Source: Zopfochytrium polystomum (Eukaryota > Chytridiomycota > Chytridiomycetes > Chytridiales > Chytridiaceae). From it: DNA of 64,000 nt. Shown piece after piece: positions 10,912 to 22,186 of the stretch. The position numbers were made by a program, and so were the translations under genes. Location of the stretch: NCBI GenBank assembly GCA_025765615.1, contig JAIVFJ010000097.1, positions 182,681-246,680 of the forward strand, written 5' to 3'. The number at the start of each line of letters is the position of its first letter. Positions within the stretch are counted from its first letter, which is position 1. The notes below the pieces were generated by a model, which ran no database searches, was not told where the DNA came from, and saw only the letters and a list, made by a program, of their open reading frames with translations.

Positions 10912-11339
10912 TAAATTGGCGGTTTGGGGAGGTTTTTTCCCCGTGGAAGACGCAGCCTGACGAAGGAGACGACGATGGCGTGGGATGCATGGCCACTACT
11001 TTGAAAGCACAGCATTTAAATACTTTGGACAAACTTTTGTTTCTTACATGCTTTGAAACAACTTCACAACCAGCTTGTTTTCAAGTTACGTGTAGTTTCT
11101 TAGTTGTTTTGAAATGCTTGGCGTGGCAAAAGTTTTTCGGGCTGTTCCTGCAACAAAAAAAAAAAAAAAAAAAAAAAAAACCCACAAAGTTGTGTCTTCC
11201 TCCCATCCCCTCGCCAAAACACTGTCATTTTGGATAGCATTTTGGACAGAGGCTTCCGACGGGCCCCCTCACGGAAAGTGTCTTTTGTTTGTCCATTTTG
11301 TGACATGTCCAAAAATCAACGCTGCTCCAAAACCGCCCA

Positions 11340-12915
11340 ATGCAAAGCGACGCCGTGCCTGCTCAGCCCACATATCGCCTGCTCCAAAAAAGGCGAGAGC
11401 AAATGATCGTCTCGGCAGCCCAATCGCTCCTTATGCTCAGCCAGCGCAGCCGCCGCGGTCATCATCGCCGCCAGACCTCCACCCAACAGCTCGCCCGCCG
11501 CCTCCTCGACGCCGTATACTTTGCAGTCACACTGCTTCTTGTCTTGAACGCGCTGGTTGCTGTTGGCGTCCACGGCGCCAAAACCAAAAAGGGCACCTCG
11601 TACGCGGCGTCCTCATCTCGTCGCTTGGAAGGCCCCGTCGAAACCGTTGGGGGCGTGACCGTCCAGGTGACCAAACGTGGAAACCCCACCGAAACCGAAA
11701 GAGTGCCCCATCCCCGCCGCTGCCAAAACTCGAAGCTTCTTGTTGTGCATCTAGTTCTCCCTGCGATCGCCCAGGGGTCTATCGTTACTGAATGTTTCAG
11801 TCATATAGGTCGGGGAAAAAATCAAGGTGCAAACTAACACGAGGGCCGACGTGCAAAAGGCCTCCACCGACGGGAAAACGGACAACGCAATATACAAGGA
11901 GAACAGGCGCGGGGCACCGCTTGGCCAGCACGAGGTTGCTGCCACTCGCGCAGGTAACGTTTGGTATTTGAAGGAAACCCCGCTCCCCCGTCTTTCCACG
12001 CCTCAATCGTTCACCTTCCGCTTTACGTGCTTTCCGCCTGCTGTTTTTTATAAAAAAAAAAAAATAATTATCCAGCCAATCAGCTCATCTCCGCCGAAGG
12101 CAACCGCATGATCCAACACAAGGTCGGCGAGATGGGCCTCAACGACTACCTGAAACAAGCGAGCAAAGACCCCGCCGCGAAAAAGGCGTACCAGCGTACC
12201 GGTTTGAATCCGCTAACGAAAGTCGGCAGGCCCAAGTTAAGCGACCACATCAACGACCAGGTCCAGGCCCAGCAGCGCAGAGTCGGGTACGTGCACATGG
12301 ACGTGCACGCGGACAATATCCGCGTCACGCCGAAACAGCAGACCAAAGGCACTCCAGTTGAGTTTTTTTTTTCAAAAAAATTGGCGTTTGTGCTTTTCTG
12401 CTGAGTTGTCTTCGTCTAATGTTGCGCGAAAAAAACTCGCAGTACAAGGGCCCCAAGGCTGAACTCGTGGACTGGGGATCCGGTAAGCGGGTGGCAAAGC
12501 AAACGTCGTTTTCGTCCACTCCAAGTCTTCTGAACAACCCAATCGCACTATCTCGCCCCGTTCCCCCAAATGCTTCCCTCGCGGTGCGCGGCATTTTTTT
12601 TTTTTCGCATCCCGCAAAGCCGAGCCGAGGAGCAATCCCGACATCAACCTGAAACACGAGGCAAAACTCGACAGGAAGGAGATCAAAAATGCGTGCGCAA
12701 AGCACGGCTTCCGTTTCCGCAGCGGCGGCGGCAACGCGGCGGGGGCACTGTACCGCCGCACACCTGGCTCGTGCTCAATCAACGCCCCGTCGTCCACGAA
12801 AAAGGTGCCTCCTCTTTGTTTGAATCGTTCCGACTTCCTGTCCAATAACACTTCCCCCCGCCCCCCTTTCGCACACAAAAACTGCGCCGCGGCCCGTCCA
12901 AAGGGGAAGAAGTGA
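11340..12915 (+). CDS. Anchored or secreted protein of unknown family, six exons
   Basis: Exons 11340-11666, 11809-11953, 12076-12356, 12443-12482, 12620-12804 and 12904-12915 join in perfect phase to give about 329 residues, which strongly supports the model although the family is unknown. A basic N-terminus is followed by a membrane segment (YFAVTLLLVLNALVAVGVHG, about residues 59-78), so the rest is probably outside the cell or in the secretory lumen. Later parts are hydrophilic: AYQRTGLNPLTKVGRPKLSD, the distinctive block RVGYVHMDVHADNIRVTPKQ, YKGPKAELVDWGSG and NACAKHGFRFRSGGGN. It ends in a Lys-rich tail whose last exon is only 12 nt. A second ATG at 11403 is an alternative start. A broken paralogue lies just upstream (10370-10911), so this is a tandem pair. 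Confidence 0.7.
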
Positions 12916-13274
12916 CGAGCGCGGGGGGTGTGGAAGGACCGGCGTTTCGCGTTTGCGGAGGGGATGCGGTTTTTGGTGGGCGTGGATCGGGTGTATTAGG
13001 TGGCTGAGCCGAGTTACGGGGATATTTTCTTTTCAGTTCACTTCAATCCAATAACCCGATGTTGCATTGAGAGAGCGGTCGCATGTGTTCGAATTGTTTG
13101 TGGAGAGTCAGTTTGATGATTTCGAGTCAGCCTCCATTTCAAAACCTGTTGTCCATTGTAGCTTCTCCATTTAGAACTTGATTCTTCTGCTTTTATTTTG
13201 CCCATTTTCTCTGATGACGTATACTGCGTGAGGCGTCCTTTCTGTCCAGAACTTCTTCTTTGGCAGGAATTGCT

Positions 13275-14153
13275 TTAATTGCTCTTTGTATGAGGGTCAT
13301 TCATTTTGCTTATTGGGTAATTTCCCCCTTTACTGCGCCCTTCGACCAAGGGATCACCACAGCACTGTGTACGTAGTTGGGCGCTCCAAGTTACATGTGA
13401 GGTTGATTGCGGGGGTTCATTAACACAGCTCAGTTCAAACACGCAAATCCAGAGACGTGGCCCACAGTGGTAGGGTACCAGAGGTGAAGTTGAGATTGGC
13501 TGATGTTGATGGGGGGTGGGGTGACTTGAAGCAAAAAAGTCTGCTGCCTTGTTGCTGGCTGAGCCAGAGTGGCTGGAGGCCCAGGCCACTGACAGAGGAA
13601 GTCCTGCACGCAACGAGAGAACCTGCCCAACAATGGCCAAGAGCGAGGCGAGCGGTGAGCTGAGGAAAGAGCAGAAGGGGACAGGAGTGGGTCGATGGGG
13701 GGCAAGTTGTGGGCCAAGGGTAGCTAGGGAAAGGGGGCAAGGGGGTTGGGGGGAAGAGAGAAAAGACAGTTGTATGTGGTGACGACGGAAACTGTTGTCA
13801 AGTTGGATGGTGAGGGGGGTTGGAAGATGGAGCGTGGAGGTCAATGTGGAGAGAAGTCCAACAAGCCCAGCTGTGGCGGAAGAAGATGCAATAGGGGGAA
13901 GAGCAACAGCGAAGGAAAAGGGGGGTCGAGGGAGACTACAGGCCGCGATCTCGACATCATCACCATCGCCGCTTCGCTGTGATCGCGGCCGCAATTTCGC
14001 TAGCAATATTGCGGTGGCGAAGCCGTCGCCTTCAATCCCGACATCAACCTCACATTTCGCAGCAATCACGGCCTTCAGCTGTGATGTTCGACCGCAATTT
14101 CGCATTGCCGTGACTTCGTCGCCACCAATTGGATCTTTGACGTTTTTGGACAA
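13275..14153 (-). mobile_element. Decayed retrotransposon, RNase H region
   Basis: The minus strand encodes a stretch ending with SVAWASSHSGSASNKAADFF, which matches the closing motif of LINE-type RNase H domains (W-x-x-x-H-S-G-x-x-x-N-x-x-A-D). Upstream residues resemble the TIQLDN substrate-strand motif, out of one continuous frame. No reverse transcriptase is seen. A similar relic lies at 44319-45165. The plus-strand edge abuts a (CT)n tract. Confidence 0.5.
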
Positions 14154-14199
14154 TTTCGACGCACAACACTCGACGCCTCCAGCTGCTCGCGCAGCACCG

Positions 14200-14200
<1 letters not shown>

Positions 14201-14248
<48 letters not shown>

Positions 14249-14251
14249 CCT

Positions 14252-14283
<32 letters not shown>
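14201..14283. repeat. (CT)n microsatellite
   Basis: About 80 bases of nearly uninterrupted CT dinucleotides with a few CCT interruptions. Confidence 0.95.
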
Positions 14284-14365
14284 TAATTTTGAGAGTTCTT
14301 CACTTTGACGTTTTCTTTTCTTTGAAGGTATTTTCTGGCATTCGGAATATCTTCTTCTTCCCGCC

Positions 14366-14660
14366 TGTCAGGAACAGGGCAGGACAGGAGAAGGCAGACA
14401 AGGAACTGAGAGGAGTGATGATTGTATTGGAAACAATAATTCACTTGAGGGATGGGACAGGTCCCCCATCCCTTTTATTCGTTCTGAGAGTCATCCTTAT
14501 CAACACTCAAAGAAGTTCCAGAAAGAGCAATTAGTAATATAATGATACCAATGATACCAATGACAACAAGACAAGTCAGGAAAGCAAAGAAAGTTCCAGA
14601 AGGTTCCATGAAGGTATGTTCTAGAAGGTTCCAGAGGTTTCCATTTGGTGATTCATAACA
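14366..14660. repeat. LTR-like repeat, solo copy
   Basis: Matches 47710-47985 for about 260 bases, starting TGTCAGGAACAGGGCAGG and running through AAACAATAATTCACTTGAGG and the tandem ATGATACCA units. The other copy lies just upstream of a gag gene, so this one is probably a solo LTR or leader fragment. It starts with TG and may end in ACA near 14660; the ends are inferred. Confidence 0.6.
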
Positions 14661-15826
14661 CTGCCCAACATTTACCATGGTGGTTATTAAGGTTCTGGGC
14701 ATTCAACTGCATCACTAGGTGCCCTTTGGTTCATTTCTGTGGTTTGCGCTGTCCAACTAGGGGCGGAGTAGCGTAAGCCTTGCTCAACAGTCCTCTCTAT
14801 ATTGGAATCCGACCTTTCACTCTGCCTTTTCATTGACCCCCTTCCCCTGTCCTACCCTCCTTTTTATTCACATGTAAGTGGGACTGACTGCCGTTGAGGG
14901 CCGACATTCTACTCACTGCTGAACAACCATAGGTGGGAGAAGCTTTGTCACTCCCAGAATCAGTGCAAGGGGAGGCCTTGTGTGTCCTGTGGTGGGCGGT
15001 TCAACCTTGAGCAAGGGCTGCCTTCTCTGCTTGGACTGAACAGACAGTTGACCAAAGACAGAACAAGAACAACCCCTTTCACCTGTGACAAGGGTGCCTT
15101 GAAAGGCCTTTCCATGTGAGACGCAAGTTTCACCAGTGGCAGGAAAGTCTGTTCACAGCGCCTGATGTGTCAACAGGGCACCAACAGACTTTCAGGCAGT
15201 GTGGAGCAAGAAAGCGTGTCTATACAGTGAGCCCATTCCTTATTATGGGTGAAGAGCTGTCTGTTGCCAAAGTAGATGGAGAGCTGATGTTTTCAGACAG
15301 ATTGGTCTTGCTTAGAGTGTTAGGGGAGCTGACTGGTTAGTACCAAGAGGCACAAAACAGACCCAAACCTCTTGTGACTGTCAATTATTGTTTCTTGCCA
15401 GCTATCTGGCTGCATCAAACGCAGATCCCAGCTAAGAACAACCAACTCTACGCTCTCCAACAAGCAGATTGAGCGTAGCTCAACTTTAGAGACCTTCTTG
15501 TTGGAAAGGCCAAAAATTTCGGCGCCCTCTCCCAGCCGACCCTGTCATTCAATCCGTGCGTGCAATAGCACATTCAGAAGGCCTCAATCTCTGCTTTCCA
15601 ACAAGCTATCACAAAGCCCACTACAATTACTCTATGCCATTTGATTGGCCTCCAAATTTGGACACCACTGATCCAACTTTACCAGCCATCTACTCAACGA
15701 CCAGGAGGGATCAGAGGACACCCTTAGACGAGTGAATAGCCTTGCTTCCGTTTTTTTGATTTGTTATACGCGCTTTTCCCTACGACTCCTGCAGCTGGAG
15801 CTACAAGAGATCTCGATAAGAAGGGT

Positions 15827-15860
<34 letters not shown>

Positions 15861-17540
15861 TTTTCTACGCTACTCGTCTCCCACCACTTGACCACAACCC
15901 ACGCACCTGCATGTTCGCGTACCTGGTACCACCGTTACGCTAACTAATGCATTCGGTCCTGGGGTGCCCCCAAGTGTCCAAAGCAGTAAGGCCATATCCC
16001 TAGTAGGCCAAGTAACGCTCCAACCAAATTGGTTAGCCTCGGCCCAGCGCTGTTGCAGTACTCCAACGGTGGCTGGCAGAGGGAAGGGGTGTGTAAAAGA
16101 GGGAAGCTTGACAAAACTTCAACTGAAGGCGTTGGAACAAGATTCAAGAGATGGAGCCAATCAAGGAGGGGTCGTTAATGAGGTGACGCAAGTCAACAAA
16201 CATATGGGAACAGTACTCTGTGTAAAGATGGGGATGTTGTACAAAAGGTGGTGGCTGGATAATGGAAGAAGGGAAGGCAGCACAAAGACCAACCAATCTT
16301 TTAAAGGCATGACGAAGACAAGCAGATTCATTGAGAAGGAAGGTGCAAGGAGGATTGCTGTTTTTCCAAAAGAAACGAATGCGAGGAAGTAAAACAGTAC
16401 GAAGGGATGTGTGCTGCAAGTTTATTTCCGTCTCCTTTCCTTGCATAGTGGAAGTACATCAGAATGGCGTCGTAAATCTGCTGGCAAGCGGAATTGGAGC
16501 GGCCGTTGGCTGTGAAGAAGTTTCAAGATGGCAAAAGGAGACAGAGTCAGGCTGGATGGGGATGGGAGTCTGGCCCCACATAATCTGTCGAGGGCTGTTG
16601 GCCAGAATGTTTGCAGCGGAGATTAAGACTTTTTGGGTGTTAGACTCAATGCTGTTGTGTGACTGATGTTTGTAGAGGATGTTGGCCTGCTGACAAGAGC
16701 GTGTTGGTGTTGAGTACCAAGGCGAATCCAGAAAACTGAGACAGGAGGGTCGGGTGAGATGAGGGAGGATGTATTGTTGGCAGTGGAGTGACTGCGAAGG
16801 TGATGCCGCTGGTGTGCTTGTCGAGAGGAAGGGGTCCCAGCATTTCCCCAGTCGAGAGGCCTTCCAAGGAACCTTGCTGGGTCAAACACTTCCTTGCGCT
16901 GTTGTCAAACGACCGCGTCTGTGTTCGGCAGGCAACGTCGATGGTAATGGTGACGCAAAGCCTCCAAACTTTGGAGTTTGGGGTGATTGCGGGTGTTTGT
17001 CGAGTTGCAACTTGCAAGGCTTTGGATGGGACCAATTTAAAGGGTGCGCTCTTCCTTTGTTGGGGTCAAAAGCAAGATCATAGAGCAAACGAATTCGCGA
17101 AGATTGAAGGTGTGGCTATGGCGAATGCACTTCGACAAGATCTCCGACGCCGCTCAGCGTCGGAGCTTTCACTGCGGGCGTCGGAGCGTTGCCGACCTTC
17201 GACCAAGTAGTTTTTCTTGATTTGGGTGGTGGACGGCAAGTCACGGACAAGTCACGTTTTGATCGACCGGTAATGACTCTCCACCCATCTTCCCGACCGA
17301 TTGAAGAAGCCCGCAAGTACCAATAAAACAAAGATGAGGCGGTGTGCGAGGCAGACGTTCGCCTCTGTATATCAAAGGGACTCCTCATTTCGAAAAGCCC
17401 CAACGTCGGCAAATATCACAGTTGTCAAATGAAACGTCGTCCAGGAACACAAGACTAACTAAACTCCAATTGATAGAATGGAGCTCCTTGTTATATTGAA
17501 GGATATCATCCATGCGAATGATGATGCCCTGCGTTGAGCA
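14661..17540. other. Gene-poor, transposon-like debris
   Basis: Moderate-GC, frame-broken sequence. Minus-strand fragments at 16144-16446 and 16646-17035 have the look of a decayed LINE 3' end, but no motif is strong enough to name. A poly(T) tract lies at 15832-15859. No intact gene is supported. Confidence 0.4.
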
Positions 17541-17588
17541 GCTGTTCATGAGAAATGCCCAACGGAACGTCCTGGGCCTGAGGCATCT

Positions 17589-17810
17589 TCAATGGCCTCT
17601 TCGAAATGCCAACGTTGCCACCTGACCATCCTCGCCACTTCGGCGAGCAGCTCCAAGCAGAAGGCTGTGCACCGCTACACCGCAGCAGTTTTTTGACAAT
17701 GCCAACGCGTCTGTGTGGGCGGGCCGTAAAAGGAAACCCGCCCCGTTCCGAGGGGTGATCATTAACACTGCAATTACAAACAGAGACAAAAAGGTGACAC
17801 TGAAATCCAT
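17589..17810 (-). CDS. Candidate small secreted protein
   Basis: The ATG at 17810 opens a 73-codon frame that begins MDFSVTFLSLFVIAVLMIT, a plausible signal peptide, followed by NGAGFLLRPAHTDALALSKN, a CC pair and a basic C-terminus. A GT site near GEDG and a downstream AG could splice it to a further exon, so the stop at 17589 may not be the true end. No family is recognised; the call rests on the signal-like start and on the secreted nature of neighbouring genes. Confidence 0.4.
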   Translation of the reverse strand: MDFSVTFLSLFVIAVLMITPRNGAGFLLRPAHTDALALSKNCCGVAVHSLLLGAARRSGEDGQVATLAFRRGH

Positions 17811-18020
17811 TTTCTGTTTGTGAATTCCACCCGCCTCGCCTCGGTCCGGTGAATTGCTCCAGCCGCGCAAAAAGAAGGAAAAAAAAAAAAAAAAACGGGC
17901 TCAGCCGACCAAAAGGAAAGGAAAGGAAAAAAATACAAAAACAAAACACTGCGACAGACCACAGACCCTACATAATAATAGTAGTACTGAGACACGAAAA
18001 AAAAAAATCCTTCCCCCATC

Positions 18021-18758
18021 ATGATGGCCCACACACACCCAAGCACAGCCGCCCCTCCCCTCTCCTGCTGGCCCTCCTCCTTGTCCTCGCCGTCGCCGCC
18101 CTTTTGTCCTCCGCCGTGCCCGGCGCACTGGGGTAAGTTGAGGCAGGGCGCCCTCGCACGCCGGCGTTTAACGGTCAATATCTGATGCTGCTGCGAGTCG
18201 CCATTGACTACCCTCACCTCCATCACTCTCCACTTTTAATCACGCTCGACTTCCATCGGCCAACCCCTTCCCCCCTCCCTTGCTACCTTCCCGGTCACAG
18301 GGCAACAGCAAAGCCTCCACTCCCGAAGGGAGCCCGCCAAAGCGCCATGAAAGAGAAGATGAAGGAATCCGCCGCGCTTCACCAGTTCAACGAGAGCCCG
18401 AAAATCGGTGGCGGCTCCCCCGTCATCGAAACCAAGTTTGGCGGGCCTATCAACCCCCAGAAGCCGCCCAAGGAGCAGAAGCCGGCAAAGGCCGTGCCCG
18501 AGAGGCAGAGGCTCCCCGGGGAACGCGGACCACATCATCCACGGGACATCTCCCGCTGCCGCCGCCGCCGCTCCTCAGAAGAAGTCGAAGATGGACCAGA
18601 TCAAGGAGTGCGTCGGCGCCTGCACCAGAAAGGCCGCCAGCGGCATCAAGAACGCCGCAAAGGCCGGCGTCTCGGCCGCTGGCAAGGTTCTCAAGGTGGC
18701 CGGCACGGTCGCGATGGGCCCCGGCAGCTATGCTGCGAAAGGGAGGAAGAAGCGCTAA
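18021..18758 (+). CDS. Anchored amphipathic Lys/Ala-rich protein (two frame breaks)
   Basis: After the ATG pair at 18021 the hydrophobic segment LLLALLLVLAVAALLSSAVP is one frame off, then a GTAAGT donor near 18133 and a CACAG acceptor near 18301 join in phase to ATAKPPLPKGARQSAMKEKM and FNESPKIGGGSPVIETKFGG. A second one-base shift at a CCCCGGGG run near 18517 is needed to continue into NADHIIHGTSP, then KKSKMDQIKECVGACTRKAA and KAGVSAAGKVLKVAGTV, stopping at 18758. The C-terminal Ala/Lys/Gly/Val helix-like repeats resemble those of the 3979-8684 gene. Either two sequencing errors or a young pseudogene would explain the breaks. Confidence 0.5.
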
Positions 18759-19099
18759 CCCACAAAGAGATGAGGGATGGCTTGGAGAGTTTTTGGGAAA
18801 ATGTGCAAATCGGCAGATATTTTTTTTCATTTTGATCTGTTTTCATTTTGATCGGTTTCATCCGTTGGGAGTTGCGACGTGAGCTAGCGCGGGGTTGGTC
18901 GGACGGCGGGGGGGCATTTTTAGTTGGAGAATGCGAAGGGTCGGGAAACAGCATATGTAGCAATTTCATTTTTTTTTTTTTTTTTCCCTTTGGTTCTGCC
19001 CATCCTTTTTACGGTCGTACTCACATGGAAGTTGGTGCCGTTTGGCCGAAGCACAGAGGCGATCAGTTGCGAACACGGCACATTGACTGCAATACCGAT

Positions 19100-19161
<62 letters not shown>

Positions 19162-20041
19162 CTCTCTCTCTCGCTCTCTCTCACACACAAAAAACACAAA
19201 GAGGACTCAGCCGCAACGCAGGAAACAGCCCCCTCGGCCCGCGGTGAAGGCATCCACCCCAAGGAGAGGAATTATTAACGCAAAGAAAAAAACAGTCATA
19301 AAATGGACACTCTTCCAAGACGGTCGAGGAGAGAAGGCCACCCTTGTCTCCCTGTGTGAGTAATATCAGTGGCAGTGATAAGCGCGGTGGTGTGAAAAAA
19401 GATATTTGAATCGAGAATGACCTCAAATGCTGCCAATAGGAAAAAAATAGCAAAAACGGATGTGTGCAAACAACAGTGTTGAACTTTCTCGGGCGCCAGG
19501 TGCACCGCGGGCTGAGCCTGTTCTTGTACTTGCGTGCTCTTTTTGGGAATCGCGGGCGCCACTTTGGGCCTAGTCACCGGGGGGGGATGTCGAGCGAGGC
19601 GGGAGGAGTTGAAGATTGCAAAATTAATACATCGAACAAACAGTGGAGCGTACCGATCGACTTCCTCAGGGAGTGCGGCCACATCGGCTGAAGAGACGCA
19701 CGGTAAGAGCAGAAGAAGCACAGAGAAGGCGGACTGCTCGCCAGAGCGTATCTTTTTTTTCTTCTTTTGTTCCCTCCTCCCTTTCTTTGCTTGCTGGTTG
19801 ACGGATGAATTGTGGGCGACAATTTCAAAAAGTCCTCTGCTGTGGCATACAGGCAAGAACTTTGCACGCTTGCATCCCGAAAAAAACCCTTACTATATGA
19901 CGAGTGAGGTTGAGACGAAATCGAAATGGGGATGAACTTGTGACCACTTTCGGACACACCAATGTCAAAGAGGACGAAGAAGGAGATAATAGAGAGCTTC
20001 ACAAATCAAGTCCAGTCGCAAATGAAACGCCAAGCCAAACA
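18759..20041. other. Intergenic with (CT)n tract
   Basis: A (CT)n microsatellite runs about 19106-19182, with a T run at 18969-18986. A minus-strand stretch near 19500-19770 contains a hydrophobic segment (FSVLLLLLPCVSSADVAALP) but has no start codon nearby; it may be an exon of an unrecognised gene. Confidence 0.4.
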
Positions 20042-21791
20042 TCAAGCGCACGTCCAGCTGTCATCCCGGGCGCCCGGCTGCCCAACGTCCCGATACATCG
20101 GCACCCCGCCCAAGCACTCCGCCACGGTGACCATCGACAAGTTCCGCCTGCCCGCCCACTCGATAATAAACGGCACCATGTCCGACGCCGTCAACGCCTG
20201 CGTGCTGTGCTGCAAAAAAATATGCGCCCCCGCGGCGTCCGCCGCCTCGTACACCGCCTTCTCCCGCACCACGTCCTCCGCCGCGCTCGTCCCGCTGCCC
20301 CCCGACGTCTCCGGCGGCGCCTGATCCCACAGCGCAAGGTGCGTGTACCCCGCCGCCGCCACCGCCGCCGCCGAGCTCCGGTTGTACTCGCCGTACGGCG
20401 GCCGCAGGAACACCGGCGACGCCCCCGTGATCCGCTTCACCGCCTCGTCCAGCCGCCGCACCTGCGTCCCAAGCGCGGCGGCCGACAACGTCCCCATGTG
20501 CACGTGGTTCCACAGGTGGGAACCGATCTGGTGCCCAGCGTTGTACGCCGCGAGGACCTCCGCCGCGTGGTCGTAGATGCACGCCCAGTTGTCGCCGTTC
20601 AGGAAGAACGTCGTGCGACCCCCCGCGGCGGTGAACGCCGCTGCGATGGAGGCGATGTGCGTGTCCGGCCCGTCGTCAAACGTGATGGCCACCGTCCCCG
20701 GAACGCTGCAGCCGAACACGACGTTGATGGACGCCGTCTGCGGGTAGCCCGTGCAGTCGCCGTAGAGCGGGTTGCACCCGAGGGCGGTGTCGCAGTGGTA
20801 GTTTGAGGCGCCGCAGTACCCGTACTCGCTGCAGCATAGTCCCTGAAGGAAGGACAGAGGGAGGGAGGGAGGGAAGGGTCTATGTCAGCTTCACAAGTTC
20901 GTTGGGGGGGGGGGGATAGGGTACCGAATTGAGGCTTACAAGTGGACAAAGGCCGTCGGTGGGACCGCATTGTCCGTTCGTCGACTCAAAAGTGGGCGCC
21001 GGAGCCGCCGCCGTCGTCGTCGTCGAAGTAGTAGACTGCAAGGCCGTCGTTGTCGTCGTCGCCGAAGTCGAGGACTGCAAGGCCGTCGTCATCGATGTAG
21101 AGGACTGCTGGGACGACGTACTCGTCGCCGAGGTTGTCGTCGAAGCGTCTGCGCTCGACGACGCCGCCGACCCGCCGCACTCGCCAAACCCGGCCTGGCA
21201 ACCCGCCCCGCAAAACTCGTCCGTCGTCCCGCAGTACCCGTATTGAGAGCAGCAGTACCCCGGGTAGCACCGCCTGCCGTTCCCCCCGCACGCCCCGTCG
21301 CCCGTGAGCGCCAGCGTGGTCGTCGACGCCGCCGCCGCCGTCGACGACGACGGCGGGGAGGAGTCCACCGACGAAGCCGCCGTCGTGCTCGTCGATACGA
21401 CAGAGCTCGAGCCGCCACTCCAGCACTCCCCGAACCCCGCCTGGCACCCGGCCCCGCAGTGGTCCTCGGACTCGCCGCAGTACCCGTACTGCGAGCAGCA
21501 GAACCCGGGGTGGCACCGCTTGCCGTTGCCCGCGCACGACCCGTCGCCGGTCAAGGGTAACAGCGACGACGACGACGACGCCGTGTCCCGCCGGTCGAGA
21601 CCGTGGCGCATATGGCCTCGGTGAGGGCCGGCGATTTCTTTTGCTTTGCGCCGGAGGAGATGCGCCGCCGCGGACCGACCAAGAAGTGCGGCCGCTTCGC
21701 CGGCGGCGGCGGCGGTATCGCCGACCGCCGATAGTGCTGCCAGCGGGCATAGCACTGCGATGACGAGGAGAGGGACGAGGCGCTTTCGCAT
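20042..21791 (-). CDS. Chitin deacetylase (CE4) with three CBM18 modules
   Basis: Polysaccharide deacetylase that would remove acetyl groups from chitin in or near the cell wall. Exon 1 (21791-20940) has a signal peptide (MRKRLVPLLVIAVLCPLAAL), a spacer, two complete hevein-type chitin-binding modules (with CCSQYGYCGESEDHCGAGC and CCSQYGYCGTTDEFCGAGC) separated by Ser/Thr-rich linkers, and the first half of a third. Exon 2 (20842-20042) completes module three (GLCCSEYGYCGASNYHC) and carries the NodB domain. CE4 motifs are visible: TFDDGPD (catalytic Asp), HLWNH (metal His pair), RPPYGEYN, LWDQ and IFLQH. The predicted protein is 550 residues. The ATG at 21791 is chosen because it gives the signal peptide. 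It is a tandem paralogue of 22187-24211, with identical intron position and phase and equal exon 2 length (801 nt). Confidence 0.9.
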
Positions 21792-22186
21792 TGGTGCAAC
21801 AGCGTTTTTTTTTGGGGCGAGGGTAAAAGCTATTTTTGGTACATTATACATGCCGATGCAACACGACGTCGACTAACAAATAGTGAAAAAATGCGGAGGA
21901 TGGTGACTGATTGGGTGCCGTTAGGGTTCGTTTGTCTCCCACTTGCTGCCATTTTTGGCCTGTTTTTACGATCGAGGCGGTTCCCAAGTTACGTGAAAAT
22001 ACACAAACGCAAGAAATTGCGAATGCTGGACAGCTATCACCCTCAATTCTGCTTTATTATAGTGAGTGAAGGTGAGAAGAGATCACGCATGCTATGTGAA
22101 GAAAAAATAATAAGGCAATCAGAGGACGACCCGAATATTCAATTTAGGAATCCAGTTCATCGTCAAGTGCAACTTCACCAACCAAA
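21792..22186. other. Intergenic spacer between the deacetylase genes
   Basis: AT-richer spacer that should hold the promoter of the left deacetylase and the 3' end of the right one. No other feature is recognised. Confidence 0.5.
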
